A DNA stretch of 64,000 nucleotides, taken from the NCBI RefSeq assembly GCF_018141405.1, contig NZ_CP058648.1, forward strand, positions 1,813,001 to 1,877,000. The letters are read 5' to 3'. The stretch comes from Serpentinicella alkaliphila (GTDB lineage: Bacteria; Bacillota; Clostridia; Peptostreptococcales; Natronincolaceae). The translations under genes and the position numbers were made by a program. The notes beneath the pieces were generated by a model that ran no database searches, had not been told where the DNA came from, and saw only the letters and a program-made list of their open reading frames with translations. Positions 7,819-17,430 of this stretch are shown one piece after another (within the stretch, counting starts at the first letter, position 1; each line of letters opens with the position of its first letter).

Positions 7819-9066
7819 ATGACTGAAAATATGAATGCAAAACAAATGTTAGCGTATTATCAGGAAAAGTTAGACGAAGAAGCAAGACAAGCCAAGAAAG
7901 AAGGTAAACTTGTTTGTTGGTCAGCGTCAGTAGCTCCACCAGAGTTTTGTGTAACTATGGATATCGCTATGGTATACCCAGAGACACATGCAGCTGGTAT
8001 TGGTGCAAGAAAAGGTGCACTAGACATGTTAGACGTAGCAGATAGAAAAGGATACAACCTAGACATCTGTTCATATGCAAGAGTAAACCTTGGATTCATG
8101 GAATTATTAAAGCAAGAAGCTTTATTAGGAGAAACTCCAGACGTACTAGCAAAATCTCCAGCAGCTAGAGTACCACTTCCAGATCTAGTAATTACTTGTA
8201 ACAACATTTGTAACACATTATTAAAATGGTATGAAAACATTGCAGTAGAGTTAAACATCCCATGTATCGTGATAGACGTACCATTTAACCATACAATGCC
8301 AATTCCTCAATATGCAAAAGACTATATAGCAGATCAATTTAGAGAAGCAATTGCTATGTTAGAAGATATAACTGGGAAACCATTTGATTATGATAAATTT
8401 AGAGAAGTTCAAGAGCAAACTCAAAGATCAGTAGCTCAATGGAACAGACTTGCATCAATGTTAACTCATAAGCCATCTCCATTAAACGGTTTTGACTTAT
8501 TCAGCTTCATGGCATTAATCGTTTGTGCAAGAAGTAGAAGCTATGCAGAAGAGACTTTCAAAAAATTTGCTGATGAGTTAGAAGAAAACTTAGCAAACGG
8601 AGTATATGCATTTAAAGGCGATGAAAAGACTCGTGTAACTTGGGAAGGTATTGCAGTATGGCCACATTTAGGACATACTTTCAAAACATTAAAAAACCAA
8701 GGTTCAATCATGACAGGTTCAGCTTATCCAGGACTATGGAACCTATCTTATGAAGTAGGCGACATGAGTTCTATGGCTGAAGCATATACAAGAATCTACA
8801 TTAATACTTGTATAGATAATAAAGTTAAAGTTCTTAGCGATATTATCGATAAAGGACAATGTGATGGAATAGTATACCACTTAAATAGAAGTTGTAAGTT
8901 AATGAGTTTCTTAAACGTAGAAACAGGAGAAAGATTACAACAACAAAATGGACTACCATACGTAAGCTTTGATGGAGACCAAACAGATCCTCGTAACTTC
9001 GCTCCGGCACAGTTCGATACACGTGTTCAAGCATTAGCAGAAATGATGGATGAGGAGGGTAAATAA
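7819..9066 (+). CDS. lcdA: Lactoyl-CoA dehydratase alpha subunit, intact copy
   Basis: A 415-residue alpha subunit of the 2-hydroxyacyl-CoA dehydratase family. It strongly resembles C. propionicum LcdA as I recall it: VCWSASVAPPEFCVTM, YPETHAAGIGARKG, VITCNNICNTLLKWYEN and YHLNRSCKLMSF are shared motifs. Conserved cysteines C33, C44, C84, C127 and C131 include the cluster ligands. With LcdB it dehydrates (R)-lactoyl-CoA to acryloyl-CoA after activation by LcdC. The start has a GGGGG Shine-Dalgarno. The stop is 1 base before lcdB, so translation is likely coupled. The sequence duplicates 4229-5474 without the deletions. Confidence 0.95.
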   Translation: MTENMNAKQMLAYYQEKLDEEARQAKKEGKLVCWSASVAPPEFCVTMDIAMVYPETHAAGIGARKGALDMLDVADRKGYNLDICSYARVNLGFMELLKQEALLGETPDVLAKSPAARVPLPDLVITCNNICNTLLKWYENIAVELNIPCIVIDVPFNHTMPIPQYAKDYIADQFREAIAMLEDITGKPFDYDKFREVQEQTQRSVAQWNRLASMLTHKPSPLNGFDLFSFMALIVCARSRSYAEETFKKFADELEENLANGVYAFKGDEKTRVTWEGIAVWPHLGHTFKTLKNQGSIMTGSAYPGLWNLSYEVGDMSSMAEAYTRIYINTCIDNKVKVLSDIIDKGQCDGIVYHLNRSCKLMSFLNVETGERLQQQNGLPYVSFDGDQTDPRNFAPAQFDTRVQALAEMMDEEGK

Positions 9067-9067
9067 T

Positions 9068-10186
9068 ATGAGTAGAGTAGAGGCTATTTTAAATGAATTA
9101 ATGAGTATTGCTAGTAACCCTAAAAAAGCAATGGAAGATTTTAAAGCAGAAACTGGAAAAGGCGCAGTAGGTGTAATGCCTGTATACGCTCCAGAGGAAT
9201 TAATTTATGCAGCTGGATTCCTACCTATCGGTATCTGGGGTGGAAAAAGAAGCGTATCTAAAGCTAGAGCATATTTACCAGCATTTGCCTGTTCAATCAT
9301 GCAAATCGTAATGGAAATGCAAATAGAAGGTGTATACGATGATTTACAAGCAGTATTATTCTCAGTTCCATGTGATACATTAAAGTGTCTAAGCCAAAAA
9401 TGGAAAGGAACTTCAGAAACCATCGTATTTACACATCCACAAAATAGAGGATTAGAATCTGCTAACAAATTCTTAGTTACAGAATACCAAATAGTAAAAG
9501 AGAAGTTAGAGAAAATATTAGGAACAGAAATTACTAACGAAGCATTAACAAACAGTATAGAAGTGTACAACGAAAACCGTCGTGCAATGAGAGAATTCTC
9601 AGACTTAGTAAATAGCTACCCTAAAACATTAGACCCAGTAACACGTCATGCAGTAATTAAATCAAGATGGTTTATGGAAAAATCTAAGCACACTGCATTA
9701 GTTAAAGAATTAATGGCAGAATTAAAACAACAACCAACAGAAGAAATCACAGGTAAAAAAGTTGTTTTAACAGGTATCGTAGCTGAGCCATACGGAATCT
9801 TAGAAATCTTCAAAGAGAACGGCTTCACTGTAGTAGCAGACGATTTAGCACAAGAGTCAAGACAATTTAGACATGACGTTCCAGAAGGTGACGACCCAAT
9901 GCTAAGATTAGCAAAATGGTGGCAAGATCTTGAAGGATGTTCATTAGCAACAGATGTTCACAAAACAAGAGGACCAATGTTAATGGATATGGTTAAAAAA
10001 TATGATGCAGATGCAGTAGTAGTATGTATGATGAAATTCTGTGATCCAGAAGAGTTCGATTACCCAATCTACTATATGCAGTTTGAAGAAGCAGGAGTTA
10101 AGAGCTTATATCTAGAAGTAGATATGGAAGCAACTTCATTTGAGCAAATTAAAACAAGAGTACAAAGTTTTGCTGAGATGGAATAG
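9068..10186 (+). CDS. lcdB: Lactoyl-CoA dehydratase beta subunit, copy 2
   Basis: A 372-residue beta subunit that shares almost all residues with copy 1 (5476-6606). Differences are H/Y in ELI(H/Y)AAGF, a cluster around residues 180-200 (NSYPKTLDPVTRHAVIKSR), IVAEPYG for ILAEPNG, and a shorter C-terminus ending ...EME rather than ...MGLVTN. Conserved cysteine motifs are the same. The start ATG 9068 is fixed by GAGGAGGG immediately upstream. It is the last gene of the lcdC-lcdA-lcdB unit and a terminator follows. Confidence 0.95.
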   Translation: MSRVEAILNELMSIASNPKKAMEDFKAETGKGAVGVMPVYAPEELIYAAGFLPIGIWGGKRSVSKARAYLPAFACSIMQIVMEMQIEGVYDDLQAVLFSVPCDTLKCLSQKWKGTSETIVFTHPQNRGLESANKFLVTEYQIVKEKLEKILGTEITNEALTNSIEVYNENRRAMREFSDLVNSYPKTLDPVTRHAVIKSRWFMEKSKHTALVKELMAELKQQPTEEITGKKVVLTGIVAEPYGILEIFKENGFTVVADDLAQESRQFRHDVPEGDDPMLRLAKWWQDLEGCSLATDVHKTRGPMLMDMVKKYDADAVVVCMMKFCDPEEFDYPIYYMQFEEAGVKSLYLEVDMEATSFEQIKTRVQSFAEME

Positions 10187-10228
10187 TTATTAAGACCTAA
10201 GGAATTGACTAGATATAATTAAAAATTT

Positions 10229-10262
10229 AAACCGCATTAAAGTTAAAACTTTGGTGCGGTTT
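10229..10262 (+). terminator. Intrinsic terminator after lcdB copy 2
   Basis: AAACCGCA / TGCGGTTT stem enclosing a second small stem (AAAGT / ACTTT). It closes the acrylate locus. Confidence 0.75.
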
Positions 10263-10278
10263 AAGTACTATAATTTGG

Positions 10279-10314
10279 TTTATAGTTTTTATATTTATTT
10301 TTATAGTTTTTATA
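10279..10314. repeat. Two 15-bp direct repeats 21 bp apart
   Basis: TTTATAGTTTTTATA occurs at 10279-10293 and 10300-10314. The 21-base period equals two helical turns, as expected for an operator read from one face of DNA. A short inverted repeat (TAGAC / GTCTA, 10327-10345 approximately) follows before the HTH gene. Confidence 0.5.
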
Positions 10315-10357
10315 AGTGCTATTAGACTTTGTAAAAGGTCTATACTGGGGGGATTAA

Positions 10358-11878
10358 ATGAAAAGTACAAAAAGCTATGGACTAATAATAAAAGAGTTAC
10401 TAGAAGTAACTGATACAAAATTTACAGTTTTAGCCAAAGCAGTAGGTTATGATATATCATACATCAGTAAATGGTGTAACAATATTAAAATTCCTTCCAC
10501 TAAAAACATTGAAACTGTTAATGCAAAGCTATCTTTGTTTTTCTCTGATGAAATCATAAAACAAGGTAAAACTGGTGAAATATATAAGCTATTTGAAATA
10601 TCAGACCCCTTAGATGAATCGAATAAAGATCTTTTGTATGAACAGATATATAGCATACTAGAAAATGGATATAAAAACTCTAAATCAGATTTATGTCAAA
10701 AAAGTGAGAAAAATTTAGAAGACAATAAGGTAGTCGTTGGTAACAAGAATGTTATTTTTTGTTTAACTGAATTAATAAAAAATACAATTCAAAATTCGAC
10801 ACAATGTATTGATTTCATTTCGACATTGGATATATGTAAAATTGCGCATCAGTTAGATCTTGATATTATTGAGGAATTTAAATCTAACGATATTCGTATT
10901 AATGCTAAGGTTGGCTTTGATATGAATGAGTTTGAAAGTAAGACGGATTACTATATACCAAGAGTATATTTTTTACTAAATGAATTTTTAAATATTGATT
11001 TCGACCTATATGATAATAAAGAAATTGATAAATTAAATATTATAGCAATAAGAGACAAGTTTGCTGTTTTATGTTCTTTAGATATAGATGGGATGATTGA
11101 AGTAGCAACTATTGTAACAGATATAGATACAGTTAATGGTATTTATGATCATACTAATGCCAAATTTAAAACGGAAAATATATTAGTAAAATCCGCAGAA
11201 TTTTTAGGAATGGATAAGGGTGGGTACAGAACAGAGTTCTACTCAAATGATGAATTTCAATTTCTTTCAACAAGAGGGTTTGAATTCTTACTACCTTCAG
11301 ATATAATAACCGAAATAATTAATGAAGCCCATAGGCAAGGTTTTAATGAGGATATGGATTTATTAATAAGAAAGATTCAAATTACTTGGGAAGAGGTTTT
11401 TGAAAAAAGTAAGATTAATTTTATTATATTAAAATCAGCTCTTATGAAATATATTGAGGATGGGGAAATTTTCTATGCTGAGGTAAGCTATAACCTTTCC
11501 CCTGAACAAAGAAAAATACATGCTCAAAATGTAATAGAATGTATGAGAAACAATAATGATATTAAGTTTACTATTTTGGATGATGAACTATTGAATTATA
11601 AGGCTAACCTATTTAAACTATCTGTCTATGTAAACAATAAAAAGATTTTCCTTAAGAAAAACTTCAAATCAATGTCACATTCCTCAAATCCACTTTATTA
11701 TACAATTATTAATGATAAGCTGGTTCGATATATAAACGATTATCTAATATCCTTGAGAGATAAAGATTATTGTTCGGAGTTTGATGTCAATGCAACTGAA
11801 AAAATTGTTGAAAAATATGGAACCATGTATTTAAGATTATTAGATGCACAAAATAGAAAAAAAGTCAGTAATATATAA
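10358..11878 (+). CDS. Large HTH-domain protein of unknown function
   Basis: A 506-residue protein. The first 60 residues look like a Cro/C1-type helix-turn-helix (LAKAVGYDISYISKWCNNIKIPS). The remaining 440 residues are mixed alpha/beta and match no family I can name, with no transmembrane segment and no obvious catalytic motif. It has its own strong Shine-Dalgarno (GGGGGGAT) and lies between two terminators, so it is probably monocistronic. Its position after the lcd operon and the helically phased repeats upstream suggest a transcription regulator, possibly self-regulating, but nothing shows that it controls lcd. Confidence 0.6.
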   Translation: MKSTKSYGLIIKELLEVTDTKFTVLAKAVGYDISYISKWCNNIKIPSTKNIETVNAKLSLFFSDEIIKQGKTGEIYKLFEISDPLDESNKDLLYEQIYSILENGYKNSKSDLCQKSEKNLEDNKVVVGNKNVIFCLTELIKNTIQNSTQCIDFISTLDICKIAHQLDLDIIEEFKSNDIRINAKVGFDMNEFESKTDYYIPRVYFLLNEFLNIDFDLYDNKEIDKLNIIAIRDKFAVLCSLDIDGMIEVATIVTDIDTVNGIYDHTNAKFKTENILVKSAEFLGMDKGGYRTEFYSNDEFQFLSTRGFEFLLPSDIITEIINEAHRQGFNEDMDLLIRKIQITWEEVFEKSKINFIILKSALMKYIEDGEIFYAEVSYNLSPEQRKIHAQNVIECMRNNNDIKFTILDDELLNYKANLFKLSVYVNNKKIFLKKNFKSMSHSSNPLYYTIINDKLVRYINDYLISLRDKDYCSEFDVNATEKIVEKYGTMYLRLLDAQNRKKVSNI

Positions 11879-11891
11879 TAAGTATAATTAG

Positions 11892-11924
11892 CCCCTTACA
11901 TTAATAATATTTGTGAGGGGTTTT
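11892..11924 (+). terminator. Intrinsic terminator after HTH gene
   Basis: CCCCTTACA / TTGTGAGGGG imperfect stem followed by TTTT. Confidence 0.75.
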
Positions 11925-11953
11925 AAGTTTTTGAACTATAAATAAAAAACATA

Positions 11954-11982
11954 TTGAATACCATAGGGGGGTATGGTATATT
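11954..11982 (+). promoter_or_regulatory. copA promoter with CsoR-type operator in the spacer
   Basis: TTGAAT (11954-11959), a 17-base spacer and TATATT (11977-11982). The spacer is filled by an inverted repeat: ATACCAT, AGGGGGGT, ATGGTAT at 11958-11979. The G-tract flanked by TACC/GGTA halves is the known form of CsoR copper-sensor operators. Repressor binding would block RNA polymerase, and copper would relieve it. No csoR gene is in the window. Confidence 0.8.
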
Positions 11983-12003
11983 ATAGGTGAGGGAGTTGAT
12001 AAT

Positions 12004-14463
12004 ATGAAAAATACTACTAAAACGCTACAAGTAAATGGGATGACTTGTACAGCTTGCGCTAATGCTGTAGAAAGAAACCTTAATAAACTTGATGGAGTAG
12101 AATACGCAAACGTTAATTTTGCAACTGAAAAACTTACGATCTCATTTGATGAAGATATAGTTACTAAAGAAGATATATTTAAACGAGTAGAAAAATTAGG
12201 ATATAGCTTACAAGAGGAAGATTCACTAAGGGAAATAACTATACCTATATCTGGTATGACTTGTTCAGCTTGTGCAATTGCCGTCGAAAAAGCATTAAAT
12301 AAGTTGAATGGTATTGAAAGCTCTTCGGTGAATTTTGCAACAGAAAAAGTATTTATAAATTACGATAGTAGCATTGTACGAATATCTAAAATAAAGCAGG
12401 TAATTGAAAAGGCCGGTTACAAGCCCTTAGAAATAGAAACGGAAATTAGTATTGATAAGGAAAAGGAGAGAAGAGAAAAGGAGATAAAATCTCTTTGGAC
12501 AAAATTCATTATTTCATTGATATTCACAAGCCCTCTATTTTATATATCAATGGGTCATATGCTCGGAGCACCACTTCCTAGTTTTTTTGACCCTCATATT
12601 AATGATATTAACTTTGCATTAGCTCAACTAATTTTAACTATACCAGTTATGTTAGTAGGATACCGTTTCTATACAGTTGGTTTTACAAACCTATTCAAAG
12701 GTTCCCCTAATATGGACTCTTTAATTGCCATAGGAACTAGTGCAGCTTTCATATACGGGGTTTATGCATTAATTGAAATTATTGGTGGCAATCACTCCAT
12801 GGTTATGGAGCTATATTTTGAAACAGCTGCAGTGATTATTACACTAATTTTACTTGGCAAATACCTGGAAACAGTATCAAAGGGAAAAACATCAGAGGCA
12901 ATAAAACAGCTTATGGGACTTCAACCTAAAACAGCAATAGTTATTCAAGATGGCAAGGAAATTATATTACCAATAGAAGAAGTAGAAGTTGGTGATATAC
13001 TTGTGGCTAAACCTGGAGAAAGAATTCCTGTTGATGGTGTTGTAATTGAAGGCTATACTTCAGTTGATGAATCAATGCTGACCGGTGAAAGTATCCCCGT
13101 AGAGAAGAAACCAGGTGATAAAATAATTGGGGGCAGCATAAATAAAAATGGTTCAGTAAATTTTGAAGCAACTAAAGTGGGAAAAGACACTGCTCTATCT
13201 CAAATAATTAAACTTGTAGAGGATGCTCAAGGATCAAAGGCACCAATAGCTAAAATGGTAGATATTATTTCAGGTTACTTTGTACCCATTGTTATTGGAA
13301 TCGCGGTGATTTCAACATTATTATGGCTATTAACAGGGCATTCCATAACTTTTGCTCTAACAATATTTATTTCTGTATTAGTAATCGCATGTCCTTGTGC
13401 ATTAGGCTTAGCTACACCTACAGCTATAATGGTAGGTACAGGTAAAGGTGCGGAAAACGGAGTATTGATTAAAGGTGGAGAATCACTTGAGACTGCCCAT
13501 AAAATTGAAACGATAGTGTTTGATAAAACTGGAACTATAACAGAGGGAAAACCCAAGGTTACAGATATAATTGTTAAAGATGAAATAACTGAAGAAGAAA
13601 TTCTCATACTTTCAGCTTCGGCAGAAAAAGGCTCTGAGCATCCATTGGGTGAAGCAATTGTTAAAGCTGCCCAGGAAAGAAATTTAGAACATAAAAAAGT
13701 AGATAGTTTTAAAGCAATACCGGGACATGGAATTGAGGTAAGTATTGATAATAAGTTGGTGCTCCTGGGAAATAAAAAATTAATGAATGAAAGAAATATT
13801 GAAATAGATTTACAACAAGAGTCTGATAGGTTGGCAAGTGAAGGAAAAACACCGATGTATATATCAATAAACGGTAGGTTAGTTGGAATAATTGCAGTAG
13901 CCGATGTAGTAAAAGAAAGTAGCATAAGGGCAATTAAGAAGCTACATGAAATTGGCATTGAAGTAGCAATGATAACTGGAGATAATAGAAGGACTGCTGA
14001 AGCAATTGCAAGACAAGTTGGCATAGATATTGTTTTAGCTGAAGTACTTCCTGAGGATAAGGCAATGGAAGTTAAGAAGTTACAAGAATCAGGTAAAAAG
14101 GTTGCGATGGTAGGTGACGGAATAAATGATGCACCTGCTCTTGCTCAAGCTGATGTGGGTATGGCAATTGGGTCTGGAACAGACGTGGCAATGGAGTCAG
14201 CAGATATTGTTTTAATGAGAAGTGATTTAATGGACGTAGTTACAGCTATACAATTAAGTAAGAAAACCATAAATAATATAAAGCAAAACCTGTTTTGGGC
14301 ATTTGCATATAATACAGCAGGGATACCTTTGGCAGCAGGGTTACTCCATGTACTCGGTGGGCCCTTGTTAAATCCAATGTTTGCAGCTGGGGCTATGGCA
14401 TTAAGCTCAGTATCTGTTGTAAGTAATGCCTTAAGATTACGTAGGTTTAAGCCTTATCACTAG
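12004..14463 (+). CDS. copA: Copper-exporting P1B-type ATPase
   Basis: An 819-residue P-type ATPase. Two N-terminal heavy-metal-associated domains carry CxxC motifs (GMTCTACA, C15/C18; GMTCSACA, C87/C90). A membrane domain with CPC (C463-P-C465) is followed by the phosphorylation site D507 in DKTGT, the SEHPLG motif that binds nucleotide, and [10 protein letters not shown]. The last membrane pair carries AYN and [11 protein letters not shown], typical of Cu(I) transporters. It exports Cu(I) across the cell membrane at the cost of ATP. It stands alone behind a CsoR-like operator; no chaperone copZ is adjacent. Confidence 0.95.
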   Translation: MKNTTKTLQVNGMTCTACANAVERNLNKLDGVEYANVNFATEKLTISFDEDIVTKEDIFKRVEKLGYSLQEEDSLREITIPISGMTCSACAIAVEKALNKLNGIESSSVNFATEKVFINYDSSIVRISKIKQVIEKAGYKPLEIETEISIDKEKERREKEIKSLWTKFIISLIFTSPLFYISMGHMLGAPLPSFFDPHINDINFALAQLILTIPVMLVGYRFYTVGFTNLFKGSPNMDSLIAIGTSAAFIYGVYALIEIIGGNHSMVMELYFETAAVIITLILLGKYLETVSKGKTSEAIKQLMGLQPKTAIVIQDGKEIILPIEEVEVGDILVAKPGERIPVDGVVIEGYTSVDESMLTGESIPVEKKPGDKIIGGSINKNGSVNFEATKVGKDTALSQIIKLVEDAQGSKAPIAKMVDIISGYFVPIVIGIAVISTLLWLLTGHSITFALTIFISVLVIACPCALGLATPTAIMVGTGKGAENGVLIKGGESLETAHKIETIVFDKTGTITEGKPKVTDIIVKDEITEEEILILSASAEKGSEHPLGEAIVKAAQERNLEHKKVDSFKAIPGHGIEVSIDNKLVLLGNKKLMNERNIEIDLQQESDRLASEGKTPMYISINGRLVGIIAVADVVKESSIRAIKKLHEIGIEVAMITGDNRRTAEAIARQVGIDIVLAEVLPEDKAMEVKKLQESGKKVAMVGDGINDAPALAQADVGMAIGSGTDVAMESADIVLMRSDLMDVVTAIQLSKKTINNIKQNLFWAFAYNTAGIPLAAGLLHVLGGPLLNPMFAAGAMALSSVSVVSNALRLRRFKPYH

Positions 14464-14578
14464 GTAATTATATTCGTCAAATAATGAAAAACCAAAAAGT
14501 TAGTTGTAGAAAAATTGTATGAAGTTGTAGAAATTTAATAATACTAGAGTTAATGGATAAAATATACCTTGAAATATG

Positions 14579-14615
14579 ATAGTCCTATTGGTGTTAAAAC
14601 AATAGGACTATTTTA
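14579..14615 (+). terminator. Intrinsic terminator after copA
   Basis: Perfect 12-bp stem (ATAGTCCTATTG / CAATAGGACTAT) with a 9-base loop followed by TTTTAT. Confidence 0.85.
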
Positions 14616-14649
14616 TGTACATAATTAATTAATGAGATTTGATATCATA

Positions 14650-14703
14650 TTGAATTAAATCTATTCATATGGTATAATATCAAATATTAGTACCAAGTAA
14701 TAA
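14650..14703 (+). promoter_or_regulatory. acc operon promoter with FapR-like operator
   Basis: TTGAAT (14650-14655), a 17-base spacer and TATAAT (14673-14678). TTAGTACCAAGTAATAA at 14687-14703 covers the expected start point. The half-sites TTAGTAC and GTAATAA are near-inverted and close to the FapR consensus as I recall it (TTAGTACCTRGTACTAA). FapR represses fatty-acid synthesis genes until malonyl-CoA, the product of this operon's enzyme, rises. No fapR is in the window. Confidence 0.65.
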
Positions 14704-14771
14704 AACTAGTTAACAAATTAACAAAACTTATAAATATATGTGCTAATTATTAAATTAGGGAGGCATTATTA

Positions 14772-15242
14772 ATGGATGTAAAGGATATAAAAGACTTGAT
14801 TTTAACAATAGATAAAACAAGTGTTGAAAGCGTAGAAATCGAAAAAGGTGATTTTGTAATTAGAGTAAGCAAAAAATCAAAAATTGAAAGTAATACTACA
14901 CAGAAGATAAATGAAGCCATTACCTTAGATAAGGTTAAAGAAGTTAATAGAGAGTTAGAAGTAGGCAACGAAGATAATGCAAAATACATACAAGAAATTG
15001 AAGACCTTCATATCATAAAATCACCTATGGTAGGTACATTTTATGGAGCTCCAAGTCCTGACTCAGCACCTTTTGTAAAGGTAGGAGACAAGGTAGAAAA
15101 GGGTCAGACTTTATGTATTGTTGAAGCAATGAAGATGATGAATGAAATAAAAAGTGATATAGCTGGTGAGATCGTTGAAATATTAGCGGAGGCTGAGGAT
15201 ATAGTTGAATATGGGCAACCCCTAATGAGAATCAGGAGGTAG
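14772..15242 (+). CDS. accB: Acetyl-CoA carboxylase biotin carboxyl carrier protein
   Basis: A 156-residue carrier subunit. A poorly conserved N-terminal helix region is followed by a biotinyl domain from about residue 80, with [16 protein letters not shown]. The biotin-accepting lysine is K121 in [10 protein letters not shown]. It carries carboxy-biotin from AccC to AccDA. It is the first gene of accBCDA, with an AGGGAGG Shine-Dalgarno, and its stop is 6 bases before accC. Confidence 0.95.
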   Translation: MDVKDIKDLILTIDKTSVESVEIEKGDFVIRVSKKSKIESNTTQKINEAITLDKVKEVNRELEVGNEDNAKYIQEIEDLHIIKSPMVGTFYGAPSPDSAPFVKVGDKVEKGQTLCIVEAMKMMNEIKSDIAGEIVEILAEAEDIVEYGQPLMRIRR

Positions 15243-15248
15243 TAAAGA

Positions 15249-16595
15249 ATGTTCAAAAAAGTACTCATTGCAAATAGAGGGGAAATAGCCCTTAGAATTA
15301 TTAGAGCGTGTAAGGATATGGGTATCCATACGGTTGCTGTATATTCAGAAATAGACGAAGATTCAGTTCATGTTCATTTCGCTGATGAATCTATTTGTAT
15401 AGGACCAGGGCCTTCTAAAAAAAGTTACTTAAATATAGATAGTATAATTACTGCTGCGTTAGTTACGAAGTGTGAAGCAATACATCCTGGCTATGGTTTC
15501 CTATCAGAGAATTCGAAATTTGTAGAAGCGTGTATAGCAAATGATATAAAATTTATTGGACCATCAGCTCATCATATGGAGAAAATGGGGAATAAATCTG
15601 AAGCTAGGAGAACGATGATAGAAGCAGGAGTACCAGTTGTGCCAGGTTCCCCTGGCTCTACAAATAATGCTGAAGAAGCCTTTGAAGTAGCTAAGGAGAT
15701 TGGATTCCCAGTTATAATCAAAGCTGCCAGTGGTGGTGGCGGTAGAGGTATGAGAATCGTCTATTTAGAAAATGAGTTTATTGAAAAATTCAATATGGCT
15801 AAGTCAGAGTCCGCTGTCGCATTTAATGACGACTCTATGTATGTAGAGAAGTTTGTAGAGGAGCCTAGACATATAGAATTTCAAATATTAGCAGATGAAT
15901 ATGGCAATGTAATTCATTTAGGTGAAAGAGACTGTTCAATTCAAAGAAAAAATCAAAAGGTTTTAGAAGAAGCTCCATGTACAATAATGAGTCAAGAACT
16001 TCGAAATAAAATGGGTGAAATGGCAGTTCGTGCAGCAAAAGCAGTTAATTATGTTAATGCTGGAACGATTGAGTTTTTATTAGATAAACATAATAATTTC
16101 TATTTCATTGAAATGAATACAAGAATACAAGTAGAGCATCCAGTTACTGAAATGACTACAGGAATAGATTTAATAAAAGAGCAAATAAAAGTAGCATATG
16201 GGGAAAGATTGAGTGTAACCAGCGAGGAATTAACAATTAATGGACACTCAATTGAATGTAGGATAAATGCAGAAGACCCATCAGAAAACTTTAGGCCGTC
16301 TCCTGGTTTAATTGAAGTGTATTTTCCACCAGGTGGTTATGGTGTAAGGATAGATAGTCATATATATAGTGGTTATGTTATTCCGCCTACATATGATTCA
16401 ATGATAGGTAAGCTAATAGTTTGGGGAAAAGATAGGACTGAGGCTATTGACAGGATGAAGAGAGCTCTTAGCGAGCTTGTAATAACAGGGGTAGACACAA
16501 ATATTGAGTTTCAAAGAGAAATATTAAGCAATGAAAAATTTGTTGAAAATAAAATAGATACTTCTTTTATAGAAAAAGAAATTCTAAAAGGTTAA
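15249..16595 (+). CDS. accC: Acetyl-CoA carboxylase biotin carboxylase subunit
   Basis: A 448-residue ATP-grasp enzyme, the normal length for AccC. It carboxylates biotin on AccB with ATP and bicarbonate. Motifs seen are FKKVLIANRGEIALRI at the N-terminus, HPGYGFLSEN, the glycine-rich ATP loop KAASGGGGRGMR, and FIEMNTRIQVEHPVTE with the catalytic Glu and Arg. AGGAGG overlaps the end of accB. It is followed by accD 16 bases later. Confidence 0.96.
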   Translation: MFKKVLIANRGEIALRIIRACKDMGIHTVAVYSEIDEDSVHVHFADESICIGPGPSKKSYLNIDSIITAALVTKCEAIHPGYGFLSENSKFVEACIANDIKFIGPSAHHMEKMGNKSEARRTMIEAGVPVVPGSPGSTNNAEEAFEVAKEIGFPVIIKAASGGGGRGMRIVYLENEFIEKFNMAKSESAVAFNDDSMYVEKFVEEPRHIEFQILADEYGNVIHLGERDCSIQRKNQKVLEEAPCTIMSQELRNKMGEMAVRAAKAVNYVNAGTIEFLLDKHNNFYFIEMNTRIQVEHPVTEMTTGIDLIKEQIKVAYGERLSVTSEELTINGHSIECRINAEDPSENFRPSPGLIEVYFPPGGYGVRIDSHIYSGYVIPPTYDSMIGKLIVWGKDRTEAIDRMKRALSELVITGVDTNIEFQREILSNEKFVENKIDTSFIEKEILKG

Positions 16596-16611
16596 GTAAG
16601 GGAGTGTGTAT

Positions 16612-17430
16612 ATGCTAAAGGATCTCTTTAGTAAAAAACAATATGTAACAATAAATTTACCCGAAAAGCAGAGAACAATTTTACCGAGTGAAAGCTATAA
16701 ACAAACAATTGCTAAAACACCTCAAGAAGAAAAGGCTAAAAGGCTTGGGGCTAGGGATAGAATCAATGAGATAATCGATCAAAACACTTTTAATGAGTAT
16801 GATTTAGATTTGAAAACGGCTAATCCATTAGACTTTCCAGAGTATGCTGAAAAAGTTGCTACTGCCACTGAGTATTCTAACGAGTCAGAGGCTGTAATAA
16901 CAGGAGAAGGTAAAATAAACGGTTATAATTGTGTTATATGTGTTATGGATCCAAACTTTATGATGGGAAGTATGGGTTCAGTTGTTGGTGAAAAAATTAC
17001 AAGAGCAGTAGAAAAAGCAATCGAAAAAAGGTTCCCTGTTATTATTTTTTCAGCATCCGGTGGGGCTAGAATGCAAGAGGGTATAATATCTTTAATGCAA
17101 ATGGCTAAAACCTCTGCTGCTATAGCAAGACTATCAGAAGAAGGGTTACTATATGTTTCTGTTTTAACTGACCCTACAACTGGAGGAGTTATTGCTAGTT
17201 TTGCTATGTTAGGAGACATAATCATTGCGGAACCAGGTGCCCTTATTGGATTTGCTGGACCAAGGGTAATCGAACAAACAATTAGACAAAAACTTCCGGA
17301 AGGCTTCCAAAGGGCTGAATTTTTAAAGGAAAAGGGATTTGTAGACAAAATTGTTCCTAGAAATGAAATGAAAAAAATATTATCTAAAATATTAAAAATC
17401 CACAGTCCGGGTGGTGAAATAAATGAATAG
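16612..17430 (+). CDS. accD: Acetyl-CoA carboxyltransferase beta subunit lacking the zinc ribbon
   Basis: A 272-residue AccD with the crotonase-like core ([56 protein letters not shown]). The N-terminus starts MLKDLFSKK as in Bacillus AccD. The two CxxC pairs of the usual zinc ribbon are absent: the 55 residues before [10 protein letters not shown] contain no cysteine. The zinc ribbon normally helps bind substrate or mRNA, so its loss is notable. ATG 16612 has GGGAG 7 bases upstream; GTG at 16606 is less likely. Its last codons overlap the accA start. Confidence 0.93.
   Translation: MLKDLFSKKQYVTINLPEKQRTILPSESYKQTIAKTPQEEKAKRLGARDRINEIIDQNTFNEYDLDLKTANPLDFPEYAEKVATATEYSNESEAVITGEGKINGYNCVICVMDPNFMMGSMGSVVGEKITRAVEKAIEKRFPVIIFSASGGARMQEGIISLMQMAKTSAAIARLSEEGLLYVSVLTDPTTGGVIASFAMLGDIIIAEPGALIGFAGPRVIEQTIRQKLPEGFQRAEFLKEKGFVDKIVPRNEMKKILSKILKIHSPGGEINE

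Noticed and set aside
13275-14024. 249-codon minus-strand frame inside copA
   Set aside because: It is the antisense of a highly conserved ATPase domain and has no start signal or recognisable protein.
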